Assembly: GCA_014654535.1 (NCBI GenBank)
Contig: BNBA01000042.1
Span: forward strand, 1 to 33,191
Origin: Xanthomonas boreopolis
Lineage (GTDB): Bacteria; Pseudomonadota; Gammaproteobacteria; Xanthomonadales; Xanthomonadaceae
Reading direction: 5' to 3'
DNA: 33,191 bases
The translations under genes and the position numbers were made by a program. A model generated the notes under the pieces. It was not told the origin of the DNA, searched no databases, and saw only the letters and a list, made by a program, of their open reading frames with translations. Numbering within the stretch: position 1 is the first letter of the stretch; every line of letters begins with the position of its first letter. This document shows, one piece after another, positions 23,126 to 31,234 of this stretch.

Positions 23126-24541
23126 ATGCAGTCCTGGCTCCGGCGCAAGCCCATCGATCAGGTCACCACGCACGAAGCCGGCCGGCGCCTGATCCCGACG
23201 CTCAGTTGGCCCCATCTGGTAGCGCTCGGCATCGGCGCCATCGTCGGAACCGGCATCTACACCCTGATCGGCGTCGGCGCCGACAAGGCCGGTCCCGCAG
23301 TGCTGCTGTCGTTCGTCGCCGCCGGCCTGGTCTGCGCCTGCGCGGCGCTGGCCTACGCCGAGATGGCCACGCTGATGCCGGCCGCCGGCAGCGCCTACAC
23401 CTACAGCTACACCGCGCTCGGCGAGACCATCGCCTGGGTGGTCGGCTGGAGCCTGGTGCTCGAATACTCGCTGGTGGTCAGCACCGTGGCGGTGGGCTGG
23501 TCGGGCTACTTCGTCGGCTTCCTGCAATGGGCCGGCGTGGACCTGCCGCACAAGCTCGTCGCCGGCCCCCACGCCGGCGGCGTCATCAACCTGCCGGCGG
23601 TGGCGATCACCTTCGTGGTGGCCGGCCTGTTGATGGCCGGCACCAAGGAAAGCGCCACGCTCAACGCGGTGCTGGTGGTGGTCAAGCTGGTCGCGCTGGC
23701 GGTGTTCGTGGCCTTGGCGCTGCCCGCGTTCAACGACGCCAACCTGCAGCCGTTCATGCCCTACGGCTTTCCCAAGTCGATCGGTCCCGACGGCGCCGAG
23801 CACGGCGTGATGGCCGCCGCGGCGATCATCTTCTTCGCCTTCTACGGCTTCGACGCGATCTCCACCGCGGCCGAGGAAACCAAGAATCCCGGCCGCGACC
23901 TGTCGATCGGCATCATCGGCTCGATGATCGGCTGCACGCTGATCTACGTGCTGGTGGCGCTGGCCGCGGTCGGCGCGATGAGCTACACGATCTTCGGCAA
24001 GAGCGCCGAGCCGCTGGCGCTGATCCTGCGCGAACTCGGCCACGGCAAGGCCGCCGCGGGGATCGGCATCGCCGCGGTGATCGCGCTGCCGACGGTGCTG
24101 CTGGCGTTCCTGTACGGCCAGAGCCGGATCTTCTTCGTGATGTCGCGCGATGGCCTGCTGCCGCGCGGGCTGTCCACGGTCAACGCGCGCACCGGCACGC
24201 CGATCGCGACCACGCTGTTCACCGCGATCCTGGTCGCGGCGCTGGCCGGCGTGGCGCGGCTGGACGAGATCGCCGCGCTCGCCAACGCCGGCACGCTGGC
24301 CGCGTTCATCGCGGTGGCCGCCTGCCTGCTGGTGCTGCGCAAGCGCGAGCCGCAGCGGGCGCGGCTGTTCCGCACGCCGCTGGCCTGGCTGGTCGGTCCG
24401 GTCGCGATCCTCGGCTGCCTGTACCTGTTCTGGAGCCTGCCGGGCAAGACCCAGCTGTGGTTCCTGGCCTGGAACGCGTTCGGGCTGGTGGTCTACCTGC
24501 TGTACGGGCGCGGGCACGCGCTGCTGGCGCGCAAGGGCTGA
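23126..24541 (+). CDS. APC-superfamily amino-acid permease
   Basis: The 471-residue inner-membrane protein has about twelve helices and the APC hallmark GIGAIVGTGIYTLIG at the first one. It continues with AYAEMATLMPAAGSAYTYSY, FFAFYGFDAISTAAEETKNP and LLAFLYGQSRIFFVMSRDGL, LPRG. It is most like the bacterial cationic amino-acid transporter (CAT/YfnA) group, so a proton-coupled importer is likely. The substrate is uncertain. GAGGT precedes the ATG by a short spacer. It is followed by a paired inverted repeat rather than a T-rich terminator. Confidence 0.93.
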   Translation: MQSWLRRKPIDQVTTHEAGRRLIPTLSWPHLVALGIGAIVGTGIYTLIGVGADKAGPAVLLSFVAAGLVCACAALAYAEMATLMPAAGSAYTYSYTALGETIAWVVGWSLVLEYSLVVSTVAVGWSGYFVGFLQWAGVDLPHKLVAGPHAGGVINLPAVAITFVVAGLLMAGTKESATLNAVLVVVKLVALAVFVALALPAFNDANLQPFMPYGFPKSIGPDGAEHGVMAAAAIIFFAFYGFDAISTAAEETKNPGRDLSIGIIGSMIGCTLIYVLVALAAVGAMSYTIFGKSAEPLALILRELGHGKAAAGIGIAAVIALPTVLLAFLYGQSRIFFVMSRDGLLPRGLSTVNARTGTPIATTLFTAILVAALAGVARLDEIAALANAGTLAAFIAVAACLLVLRKREPQRARLFRTPLAWLVGPVAILGCLYLFWSLPGKTQLWFLAWNAFGLVVYLLYGRGHALLARKG

Positions 24542-24599
24542 ATATTGCGTCGTGGCGCCAAGCATCTGATCGATGAGGTGGAAGCCTTCATCAAACCGC

Positions 24600-24689
24600 G
24601 TCATGCCCGCGAAAGCGGGAACCCATGGACTTTCGCATCGGAAAGGGCGCCGCTGAACGTCCTTGGGTTCCCGCTTTCGCGTGAATGAC
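24600..24689. repeat. Second long inverted repeat of the ATTCCC/GGGAAT family
   Basis: Arms 24600-24630 and 24659-24689 (31 bases) are reverse complements with three mismatches and a 28-base loop. The inner flanks CCATGGAC and GTCCTTGG repeat those of the 20232-20318 element, so both descend from one two-unit ancestor. It lies between the convergent permease and cutC genes. Confidence 0.88.
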
Positions 24690-24727
24690 GAGGGAAAGAT
24701 TTTCGGACCGATGGGATGGCGAGAAAA

Positions 24728-25471
24728 TCAGTTCGCCCCATCCAGCGCGCGTCGCAGCGCCGCCACGACGGCGGCATCGGACGCCTGCCAGTCGTGTTCC
24801 AGGCCCTGCAGCGCGGGATTGCGCCAGCGCATCGCCGAGCGCACGACCTGCTTGGCCGAGGCATGCAGGTCGCGCACGCCGGTGCTGCGCGCGAGCGCGG
24901 CGATGTTGCCGGCGGTGACGCCGGCGCCGGCCATCACCTCGATGCGCCCGGCGGCCTGGCGCACCAATGCGGCGATCGTGTCCACGCCTTCCGGCGCGCT
25001 GGCGCGCGCGCCGGAGGTCAGCACGCGCCGGCAGCCGAGCGCGATGGCCTGCTCCAGCGCCTGCGCCGGATCGCGCGCGGCATCGAGGGCGCGGTGGAAG
25101 GTCACGTCCAATCCGGCGGCCGCATCGACCAAGCGCCGGCACAGCGCGACGTCGACGTTCCCGTCGGCGTCGAGCGCGCCGATCACCACGCCGTCGCAGC
25201 CCAGCCGCACGCACAGCTCGACGTCGCGCAGCATGGCCTCGGCTTCGTGCGGTGCGTAGAGGAAGTCGCCGGCGCGCGGCCGCACCAGCACGTGCAGGCC
25301 GATGCGCAGGCGTTCGCGCGCCAGCGCCAGCGTGCCGTACGACGGCGTGCAGCCGCCCTCGCCGAGGTTCTCGCACAGCTCGACGCGGTCGGCGCCGCCT
25401 TCCTGCGCGGCCAGCGCCGAGCCCAGCGAATTGGCGGCGATCTCCAGCCGCAGCGGGACCGGCGCGCTCAT
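24728..25471 (-). CDS. cutC: CutC family protein
   Basis: This 247-residue cytoplasmic TIM-barrel protein carries the CutC signature ADRVELCENLGEGG, then LHVLVRPRAGDFLY, GCDGVVIGALDADGNVD, VTFHRALDAARDP, RVLTSGARASAPEG and VMAGAGVTAGNIAAL. CutC was named for copper tolerance in E. coli, but that role is disputed and the reaction is not settled. Its start overlaps the stop of the glycosylasparaginase gene as ATGA, so the pair is co-translated. This pairing recurs in bacteria that degrade glycans and may point to a catabolic job. Confidence 0.93.
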   Translation of the reverse strand: MSAPVPLRLEIAANSLGSALAAQEGGADRVELCENLGEGGCTPSYGTLALARERLRIGLHVLVRPRAGDFLYAPHEAEAMLRDVELCVRLGCDGVVIGALDADGNVDVALCRRLVDAAAGLDVTFHRALDAARDPAQALEQAIALGCRRVLTSGARASAPEGVDTIAALVRQAAGRIEVMAGAGVTAGNIAALARSTGVRDLHASAKQVVRSAMRWRNPALQGLEHDWQASDAAVVAALRRALDGAN

Positions 25472-26469
25472 GCCTGCGTGGTGGCGTAGACCGAGGACGA
25501 ATCGCGCAGGTCGTCCTGGCGCTGCGCGTCGCAGACCGCGTAGACGAAGCCCTGGTGCAGCGCGAACGCGCCGACCTCGCCGTGCTTGTTCAACGCGAGG
25601 AAGCAGACCTGCAAGGTCTTGCTGGCCTCCGGGCGCTTCTTCACCACCCGCGCGATGGCCTCGCGGCAGGCCTCGGCCGGCGAGCGGCCCTGGCGCATCA
25701 GCTCGACCACCAGGAAGCTGGCGGCGTTGCGGATCATCTCCTCGCCGACGCCCGACGCGGTGGCGCCGCCGACCTCGTTGTCGACGTACAGGCCGGCGCC
25801 GACGATCGGGCTGTCGCCGACGCGGCCGTGCAGTTTCCAGGCCATGCCGCTGGTGGTGCAGGCGCCGGCGAGCCGGCCCTCGCGGTCGATCGCGAGCATG
25901 CCCAGGGTGTCGTGGTTCTGGCTGTTGCCCGGGATCAGCCGGCGCTCGGCGTTGATCTGCGGCTGGTACCTGGAGGTCTTGCGCCACGCCTCCCAGGCGC
26001 GCCTGGCCTCGGGCGTCAGCAACGGCTTCTTCGCGAACCCCTGCTCGACGGCGAACTGCTGCGCGCCCTCGCCCACCAGCAGCACGTGCGGGCTCTTCTC
26101 CATCACCGCGCGCGCCACCGAGATCGGGTGCTCGATGTCCTCGATCGCCGCGACCGCGCCGCAGCGCCCGTCGCCGTCCATGATGCTGGCGTCCAGGGTC
26201 AGCACGCCGTCGCGGTCGGGATAGCCGCAATGGCCGACGGTCGGGTTGCACAGCTCGCTCTCGACCCAGCGCGCGCCGGCCTCGACCGCATCGAGCGCGC
26301 TGCCGCCGGCCGCCAGCACCTTCCATGCGGCCTGGTTGGCCGGCACGCCGAAATCCCAGGTCGACACCACACGGGCGCCGCCGGCGGTGGAGGAAGCACG
26401 CACGCGCGGGAGCGCGAGCGCGCCGGCCGCGGCCAGTCCGGCCTGCAGGAACTGCCTGCGATCGGTCAT
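25468..26469 (-). CDS. Tat-exported N4-(beta-N-acetylglucosaminyl)-L-asparaginase
   Basis: The 333-residue Ntn-hydrolase is of the glycosylasparaginase type. It cleaves the GlcNAc-Asn bond of deglycosylated glycopeptides. The N-terminus MTDRRQFLQAGLAAAGALAL is a twin-arginine signal, so it should be folded in the cytoplasm and exported. Chain features: NPTVGHCGYPDRDGVLTLDA, IEHPISVARAVMEKSPHVLL, and the autocleavage site NSQNHDTLGMLA with nucleophile Thr188, then GRVGDSPIVGAGLYVDNEVG and GGATASGVGEEMIR. The Thr and its HD neighbours match the family. AGGAGA lies upstream of the ATG. It is the first of a coupled pair with cutC. Confidence 0.92.
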   Translation of the reverse strand: MTDRRQFLQAGLAAAGALALPRVRASSTAGGARVVSTWDFGVPANQAAWKVLAAGGSALDAVEAGARWVESELCNPTVGHCGYPDRDGVLTLDASIMDGDGRCGAVAAIEDIEHPISVARAVMEKSPHVLLVGEGAQQFAVEQGFAKKPLLTPEARRAWEAWRKTSRYQPQINAERRLIPGNSQNHDTLGMLAIDREGRLAGACTTSGMAWKLHGRVGDSPIVGAGLYVDNEVGGATASGVGEEMIRNAASFLVVELMRQGRSPAEACREAIARVVKKRPEASKTLQVCFLALNKHGEVGAFALHQGFVYAVCDAQRQDDLRDSSSVYATTQA

Positions 26470-26635
26470 CGGGATCTCCTGTGGTTAGAGCGCGTCATGG
26501 ACTTCGGGATGGATGCGAAGCGGCCTGGGGCGCGTCGAGACAAAGCGTGCAACGCAGCATCGGCGCGCCCCCCAGCACCGGCTCATCGCCGACGGCCCGC
26601 GCATTTCCCCCAAGGCCCATGACACGCCCTGGAGG

Positions 26636-27679
26636 TCACGCGCCCGTGCCGCGGCGCCAGGCATGCCAGGCGGCCGCGCCGAGCACGCCGAGTTCGCCAT
26701 GCTCCACGCGCCAGACCGGTACGTGCGCCAGCACTTCGCCGAGCACGCCCTTGGCCAGGAAGCGCTCGCGGAAGCTGCCTCGCAGCAGGAACGGCTCGAT
26801 GTGCGCGGTGATGCCGCCGGCCAGGTACACGCTGCGCGCGCCGAAGGCGATCGCCAGGTCGCCGCACACGCTGCCGAGCCAGCCGCAGAACACGTCCAGC
26901 GTCTCGGCGGCGAGCGCATCGCCGCCGTGCAACGCGGCTTCGACCAGCTCGCTCGGCGTGTTCCAGCGCGGGGTCGCGCCGCGGATCTCGCACAGGCACG
27001 GATACAGGTTCATCAGCCCGGTGCCGGACAGCACGCGCTCGGTGTCCACGTGCGGCCAGCGCCGCATCAGCTTGCCGAGGATCTCCAGTTCCAGCGCGTT
27101 GGCCGGCGCCAGCGCCGAGTGTCCCGCTTCGCTGGCCAGCACCGGATGCTCGCCGTCGGGCAGGCGCAGCGCGGCGCCCAGGCCGGTACCGGGGCCGAGC
27201 ACCAGCGCGGGCCACTGCAGGCTGCGCGACTGCTCGCCATTGAGCGGCACCAGCGCCTGCGCCGGCACGTGCGCGATGGCGTGCGCCACCGCCTCGAAAT
27301 CGTTCATCAGCTCCAGCCACGCCAACCCGGCCTCGCGGCGCGTGGCCTGCAGCGACACCGGCCACGGCAGGTTGGTGTTGACCAGACGGTCGCCGTCGAG
27401 CACGCCGGCGATCGCCACGATCGCGCCGTTCACGGCACGGCCCTCGGCCTGGCGGAAATCGCGCAGGATCGACGCCAGCGAAGGATGCTCGGCGCAGGCG
27501 TAGCGGCGCAGCGCGAGGATGCGCGGCTCGCCGCCGCGGGGAATTTCCGCCAGCGCCACGCGCGCGAAGGTGCCGCCGACGTCGGCCGCGAGGATCGTCG
27601 ATGCCGCCGCCGGCACGGGCGTATCGAAGGCCGGAGGAGCTGCCTCCGCCGCGGAGGGCTGCGACGCCGTATGGTCCAT
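26636..27679 (-). CDS. glk: Glucokinase
   Basis: The 347-residue cytoplasmic kinase phosphorylates glucose with ATP and belongs to the bacterial Glk family rather than ROK. The phosphate loop is ILAADVGGTFARVALAE. Next come VNGAIVAIAGVLDG and RLVNTNLPWPVSL, the catalytic LMNDFEAVAHAIA with Asp, LVLGPGTGLGAALRLPDG, and ASEAGHSALAP. An N-terminal extension of about 30 Ala/Pro-rich residues precedes the fold. Start choice is uncertain: ATG 27679 is used, while GTG 27691 in the same frame has AAGGT almost touching it. It sits 166 bases upstream of the glycosylasparaginase gene, same strand. Confidence 0.92.
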   Translation of the reverse strand: MDHTASQPSAAEAAPPAFDTPVPAAASTILAADVGGTFARVALAEIPRGGEPRILALRRYACAEHPSLASILRDFRQAEGRAVNGAIVAIAGVLDGDRLVNTNLPWPVSLQATRREAGLAWLELMNDFEAVAHAIAHVPAQALVPLNGEQSRSLQWPALVLGPGTGLGAALRLPDGEHPVLASEAGHSALAPANALELEILGKLMRRWPHVDTERVLSGTGLMNLYPCLCEIRGATPRWNTPSELVEAALHGGDALAAETLDVFCGWLGSVCGDLAIAFGARSVYLAGGITAHIEPFLLRGSFRERFLAKGVLGEVLAHVPVWRVEHGELGVLGAAAWHAWRRGTGA

Positions 27680-27916
27680 GCGCTGCTTCACTACCTTATT
27701 CGGGAAAGCGGCCGCGCCGCTCGTCTTCGTAGTCTAAGCGGACGGCGGCTTTCGGGGCCGGATGGCATGCGCAATTGTGCGATGGATCCCCTGCATCGAG
27801 GGAAGGCCCGCAGAAGCGGCGCAGCCGAGCCGCGACCGGGCTTTCCCCTGGAAGCCCGCCGCGGCTTGCCTCGCTCCTGCAGGGACACGCGCGTGGACAG
27901 GGAAAGTCCGTGCAGG

Positions 27917-29155
27917 TCAGCGCCGGCTGGCCGCCCAGTCCTGCGCCTGGCGCATCACCCGCAGCACGTTGCCGCCCCAGATGTCGGCGATCTGGCGCTC
28001 GCTGTAGCCCTTGCGCAGCAGCCAGGCGGTGATCTTGGGCAGGTCGCTCACGTCGCGCATGCCCTCCACGCCGCCGCCGCCGTCCCAGTCCATGCCGATG
28101 CCGACGTGCTCGGGGCCGACCAGGTCCAGCACGTGCTCGAAGTGGGCGAAGAAATCGTCCAGCGTGGCCTTGCGCACCGGATAGCGGGCGTCCAGCGCCT
28201 CCAGGTCGGCGGCCAGGCGGGCCCCGTCGGCCACCTTCATGTGTTCCCAGTCGCCGTACTTCGCCTGCAACGCCGCCAGCGCCGCCTTGCGCTGCGGCGT
28301 GGCGCCGTCGTCGACCAGGTAGCCGCCGTAGGAGTTCATCTGGATCACGCCGCCGTGCTCGGCCAGCCGGCGCAGGCGCGCGTCGTCGAGGTTGCGCGGG
28401 TGGTCGTGGACCGCGCGGGCGCCGCTGTGCGAGAGCAGGATCGGCACCGGCGACATCGCGATCAGCTGGTCGAACACCGCGTCGGAGGCGTGCGACTGGT
28501 CGATCACGATGCCCAGCCGCTGCGCGCGCTCCACCAGCGCCTTGCCGGCCGGGCTCAGCCCGTGCCACTCCGGCCCCTTGGGATCGGTGGCCGAATCGGC
28601 GAACTCGTTGTTGGCGAAGTGCACCGTGCTGAGCAGACGCAGGCCCTGCTTGTAGTAGAAATCCAGCAGCGTGGGATCGGCGACCAGCGGGCTGGCGTTC
28701 TCCATGCTGATGAAGACCACGCGCTTGCCCTCGGCCTTGATCCGCGCCGCGTCGTCCGCCGTGGTGGCCAGCGCGAACTTGTCCGGGTGCGCGGCCAGCA
28801 GCTGCTTGATCGCGACCAGGCGCTGCAGTCCGGCGTCGCGGTCGTCGCGGTGCGCCTGGTCGCTGCGGTCGCCCTGGCCGGTGTAGATCGCCCAGAAACC
28901 GCCGTCGAGCGCGCCCTGCACCATGCGCGGGTAATCCACCTGCGCGAGCGCGTTGCCGGCATGCGCGGCGAGCACGTCGAAGTCGGCGCGCTCGAAATTG
29001 GCCGGCGTGTCCAGGTGCGAATCCAGCGTCAGCAATTTCTTCTGCAGCTCGGTGGCGCGTTGCAGTTCGGCCTGCGAGAACTCAACGGCACGGGCGGGCA
29101 GCGCGGCGGCCAGCGCCAGCGACAACGACAGGGAAAGGCTCAGCACTGGCGACAT
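27917..29155 (-). CDS. Exported M19 family membrane dipeptidase
   Basis: The 412-residue zinc dipeptidase has a signal peptide whose hydrophobic core is a repeated Leu-Ser stretch (SPVLSLSLSLSLALAAALPA). The first metal ligands are in LDSHLDTP (His47 and Asp49). Further conserved elements are VVFISMENASPL (bridging Glu), GIVIDQSHASDAVFDQL, PILLSHSGARAVHDHPRNL and HVGIGMDWDGGGGVEG, and the end is IWGGNVLRVMRQ. It should hydrolyse dipeptides in the periplasm, feeding peptide scavenging. A spacer of about 240 bases separates it from glk. The proximal Shine-Dalgarno is weak. Confidence 0.93.
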   Translation of the reverse strand: MSPVLSLSLSLSLALAAALPARAVEFSQAELQRATELQKKLLTLDSHLDTPANFERADFDVLAAHAGNALAQVDYPRMVQGALDGGFWAIYTGQGDRSDQAHRDDRDAGLQRLVAIKQLLAAHPDKFALATTADDAARIKAEGKRVVFISMENASPLVADPTLLDFYYKQGLRLLSTVHFANNEFADSATDPKGPEWHGLSPAGKALVERAQRLGIVIDQSHASDAVFDQLIAMSPVPILLSHSGARAVHDHPRNLDDARLRRLAEHGGVIQMNSYGGYLVDDGATPQRKAALAALQAKYGDWEHMKVADGARLAADLEALDARYPVRKATLDDFFAHFEHVLDLVGPEHVGIGMDWDGGGGVEGMRDVSDLPKITAWLLRKGYSERQIADIWGGNVLRVMRQAQDWAASRR

Positions 29156-29476
29156 CGGCGGACGGTCCTTGAGGGGGGCCGGTCGATCATAACGGTGCGC
29201 TCCGCGCCGTGGGCGCCGATGGCAAGCGGCCCTGGACGCCACCGCCAGCAGTTGTCGGTAGCGTCACTCGGTTGAGCGCGGGAGCGGCGCAAGCCGCCGC
29301 CAGCTTTCCCAAGGCGTCCCCTGCGGGGATTCCCGCGGCAAGGACTTCAGTCCCGGCAGGCTTCACCGGGAAGACCCGTCGGGACTGAAGTCCCTCCCAC
29401 AAAGGTCCTACCCACAAGGTCCTGACCATTGCCCGGGAAGGCCCTGGCGGCTCCTGCGAGAGAAACCAGCCGCGGC
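29156..29476. repeat. Intergenic region with GGGACTTCAGTCCC hairpin repeat
   Basis: Between the dipeptidase start and the methyltransferase stop, a perfect 14-bp stem GGACTTCAGTCCCG (29342-29355) / CGGGACTGAAGTCC (29380-29393) encloses a 24-base loop. TCCCTCCCACAAAGGTCCTA follows. The same unit occurs at 30901-30973 and, degraded, at 13955-14015. The rest of the gap shows no gene; a GC-rich promoter for the dipeptidase must lie at its left end. Confidence 0.75.
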
Positions 29477-30646
29477 TCAGTCCACCACGCGGCAGAACAC
29501 CGCCTTGAGATAGCGCGACTCCTGCACGTGCGCCATGAACGGGTGGTCCGGGCCGGCGCCGGCGACCTTGAGCACCTGGATCGTGCGCCCCGAATAGAAC
29601 GCCGCGCGGCGCAGCATGTCGAGGAACTGCTCCTCGCTGACCAGGCCGGTGCACGAGAACGTGGCGAACAGCCCGCCCGGCTTGACCACGCCCAGGGCCA
29701 GCTTGTTCATGTCCAGGTACTTCTTCAGCGCATTGATCACCTGGTCGCGGTCGCGGGTCATCTTGGCCGGGTCGAGGATCACCACGTCGTACTGCTCGCC
29801 ACGATTGGCCGCCTCGCGCAGGTACGGGAAGATGTCGGCCTGCACGAACTTGGGCCGCACGTTGTTGAGCTTGGCGTTGCCCTTGGCGATCTGGATCACG
29901 TCCTGGTCGATGTCCACGCCCAGCACCTCGCTGGCGCCGCGCGCGGCCGCGTACACCGCGAATCCGCCGGTGTTGCAGCACAGGTCGAGCACGCGCTTGC
30001 CCTCGACCTGCTGGCTCAGCCACTGCCGATTCTCGCGCTGGTCGGCGAAGAAGCCGGTCTTGTGCGCGCCGGCCGGGTCGGCGCGGAAGCGGATGCCGTG
30101 CTCGGTGATCACCGCCGGCTCGGTGCCGCTGGTGTTGTGGAAATCGAAGCTCTCCTGCTTCTGCACGTGCTCGTCGGCGAAGCTGTGGAAGCGGCAGCCG
30201 GGGAACTGCTGGCGCAGCGCGGCGTAGATCCATTCGCGATGGCGGAACATGCCGGCAGCGAAGAACTCGACCACGATCAGGTCGCCGTAGCGGTCCACGA
30301 CCAGCCCGGACAGCCCGTCGCCCTCGCTGTGCACCACGCGCCAGGCATCGGACACCGCGTCGAGCTTCAGCACCTCGCGGCGCAGCTCCACCGCCCCGGC
30401 GATCCTGCGCGCGAACCAGGCCTCGTCCACCGGCACGTCCTGGCGGGTCTCCAGGATCCGCACCGCGATGCGCGAGTGGCCGTTGTAGAAGCCGCGGCCG
30501 ATCCACTCGCCGTCCACCCCGACCACGTCGACGATGCTGCCAGGCTTGGGCCGGACGCTGGGCTTTTCCACCAGCTTCTGGAAGATCCAAGGATGGCTGG
30601 AGCGCCAGGCGTTCTTGAGGCGTACGACGGGATTGGCAGTATTCAT
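29477..30646 (-). CDS. rlmI: RlmI-like 23S rRNA (cytosine-5) methyltransferase
   Basis: The 389-residue protein combines an N-terminal PUA domain (about 1-80, with RSSHPWIFQKLVEKPSVRPK and EWIGRGFYNGHSRIAVRIL) and a SAM-dependent methyltransferase domain. The latter shows TGFFADQRENRQWL, motif I VLDLCCNTGGFAVYAA at about 218-233, VLGVDIDQD, motif IV VVILDPAKMTRDRD near 288-301, and FATFSCTGLVSEEQF with the candidate catalytic Cys. E. coli RlmI (396 residues) methylates C1962 of 23S rRNA. Motif I and motif IV vary from the E. coli wording (FSYTGGF, DPPKF), so a different cytosine target is possible. Confidence 0.88.
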   Translation of the reverse strand: MNTANPVVRLKNAWRSSHPWIFQKLVEKPSVRPKPGSIVDVVGVDGEWIGRGFYNGHSRIAVRILETRQDVPVDEAWFARRIAGAVELRREVLKLDAVSDAWRVVHSEGDGLSGLVVDRYGDLIVVEFFAAGMFRHREWIYAALRQQFPGCRFHSFADEHVQKQESFDFHNTSGTEPAVITEHGIRFRADPAGAHKTGFFADQRENRQWLSQQVEGKRVLDLCCNTGGFAVYAAARGASEVLGVDIDQDVIQIAKGNAKLNNVRPKFVQADIFPYLREAANRGEQYDVVILDPAKMTRDRDQVINALKKYLDMNKLALGVVKPGGLFATFSCTGLVSEEQFLDMLRRAAFYSGRTIQVLKVAGAGPDHPFMAHVQESRYLKAVFCRVVD

Positions 30647-30674
30647 CCGCCTATTCTACCGGCGGCCCCCTGTG

Positions 30675-30864
30675 GGAGCGGTTTTTGTAGGAGCGGCTTC
30701 AGCCGCGATGGGGCGTTCCCATTTGAACCCCTGCACAGGGATGTGCAGGCTGTTACAGAGGGATCCGCCTCATTTGAACCCCGCGCATGGATGTGCGGGC
30801 TGTTGCAGAGGGATCTGCAGGAAAGCCCCATCGCGGCTGAAGCCGCTCCCACAAAAACCGCTCC
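30675..30864. repeat. Composite repeat: 40-bp inverted arms around a 51-bp tandem duplication
   Basis: Arms 30675-30714 and 30825-30864 are reverse complements over 40 bases with one mismatch. Each contains the REP-like palindrome GAGCGGCTTCAGCCGC, and the left arm has the GTAG head typical of GTAG-REP elements. Between them lie two direct copies with a 51-base period (30721-30771 and 30772-30821, beginning ATTTGAACCC). Each copy contains a short palindrome of the family also found at 11190 and 13853, in the opposite orientation. No gene is encoded. Confidence 0.85.
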
Positions 30865-30900
30865 TCCGGGGACGGTAGAGCGGTGGCATTCGTCAGATAC

Positions 30901-30973
30901 CCCTGTGGGAGGGACTTCAGTCCCGACAGGCTTTCCCGGGAAGGCCCGTCGGGCCTGAAGTTCCGCTCACACA
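30901..30973. repeat. GGGACTTCAGTCCC-type inverted repeat
   Basis: CTGTGGGAGGGACTTCAGTC at the left and GTCGGGCCTGAAGTTCC at the right form an imperfect hairpin around AGGCTTTCCCGGGAAGGCCC. It is the best neighbour of the 29342-29393 copy and lies just upstream of the riboswitch. Confidence 0.7.
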
Positions 30974-31019
30974 TCGCCAGCCCGGCGATTGACTCGTCCC
31001 TCCGGCACCGCCAGAATGG

Positions 31020-31153
31020 CCCCCAGAAGGGGAGTAGCTCCCAGACGTTGTCGCCGTCATTTCGAGCCCGCAGGCTCCGGTGCAACGGCAACCGGCCCGG
31101 TCCACCGGCGGTTGCGAGCAAGACCTTCGCCGTCCAGGCGAAGGTCCGTCACC
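31020..31153 (+). ncRNA. yybP-ykoY manganese riboswitch
   Basis: The conserved first loop AAGGGGAGTAGCTCCC lies at 31027-31042. The second conserved loop GAGCAAGACC lies at about 31116-31125, where it joins a perfect 10-bp helix GACCTTCGCC (31122-31131) / GGCGAAGGTC (31137-31146). The variable arm between them contains a GC-rich helix (CAACGGCAACCGGCC and CCGGCGGTTGC). This arrangement is the yybP-ykoY class, which binds Mn2+ and commonly precedes terC/alx and mntP genes. It ends about 80 bases before the terC start, so it should switch TerC expression on at high manganese. Confidence 0.9.
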
Positions 31154-31177
31154 CGGAATCCATGATCTCCGTGTAAC

Positions 31178-31208
31178 AACGCCTCGGCCGGACGGCTCCC
31201 GAGGCGTT
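31178..31208 (+). promoter_or_regulatory. Hairpin in the riboswitch expression platform
   Basis: A perfect 10-bp stem AACGCCTCGG / CCGAGGCGTT with an 11-base loop lies between the aptamer and the terC ribosome-binding site (CGGAAG at 31222). No T run follows, so either weak termination or control of ribosome access is possible. Confidence 0.6.
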
Positions 31209-31234
31209 CTCGACTATTACCCGGAAGAAAAACG

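Noticed and set aside
30721-30821. Two-copy direct repeat considered as a minimal CRISPR array
   Set aside because: There are only two copies, the units abut without a unique spacer, no cas genes are present, and the same palindrome is dispersed elsewhere in the window.
31178-31208. Rho-independent terminator before terC
   Set aside because: The stem is strong but no T run follows, so I list it as a regulatory hairpin only.
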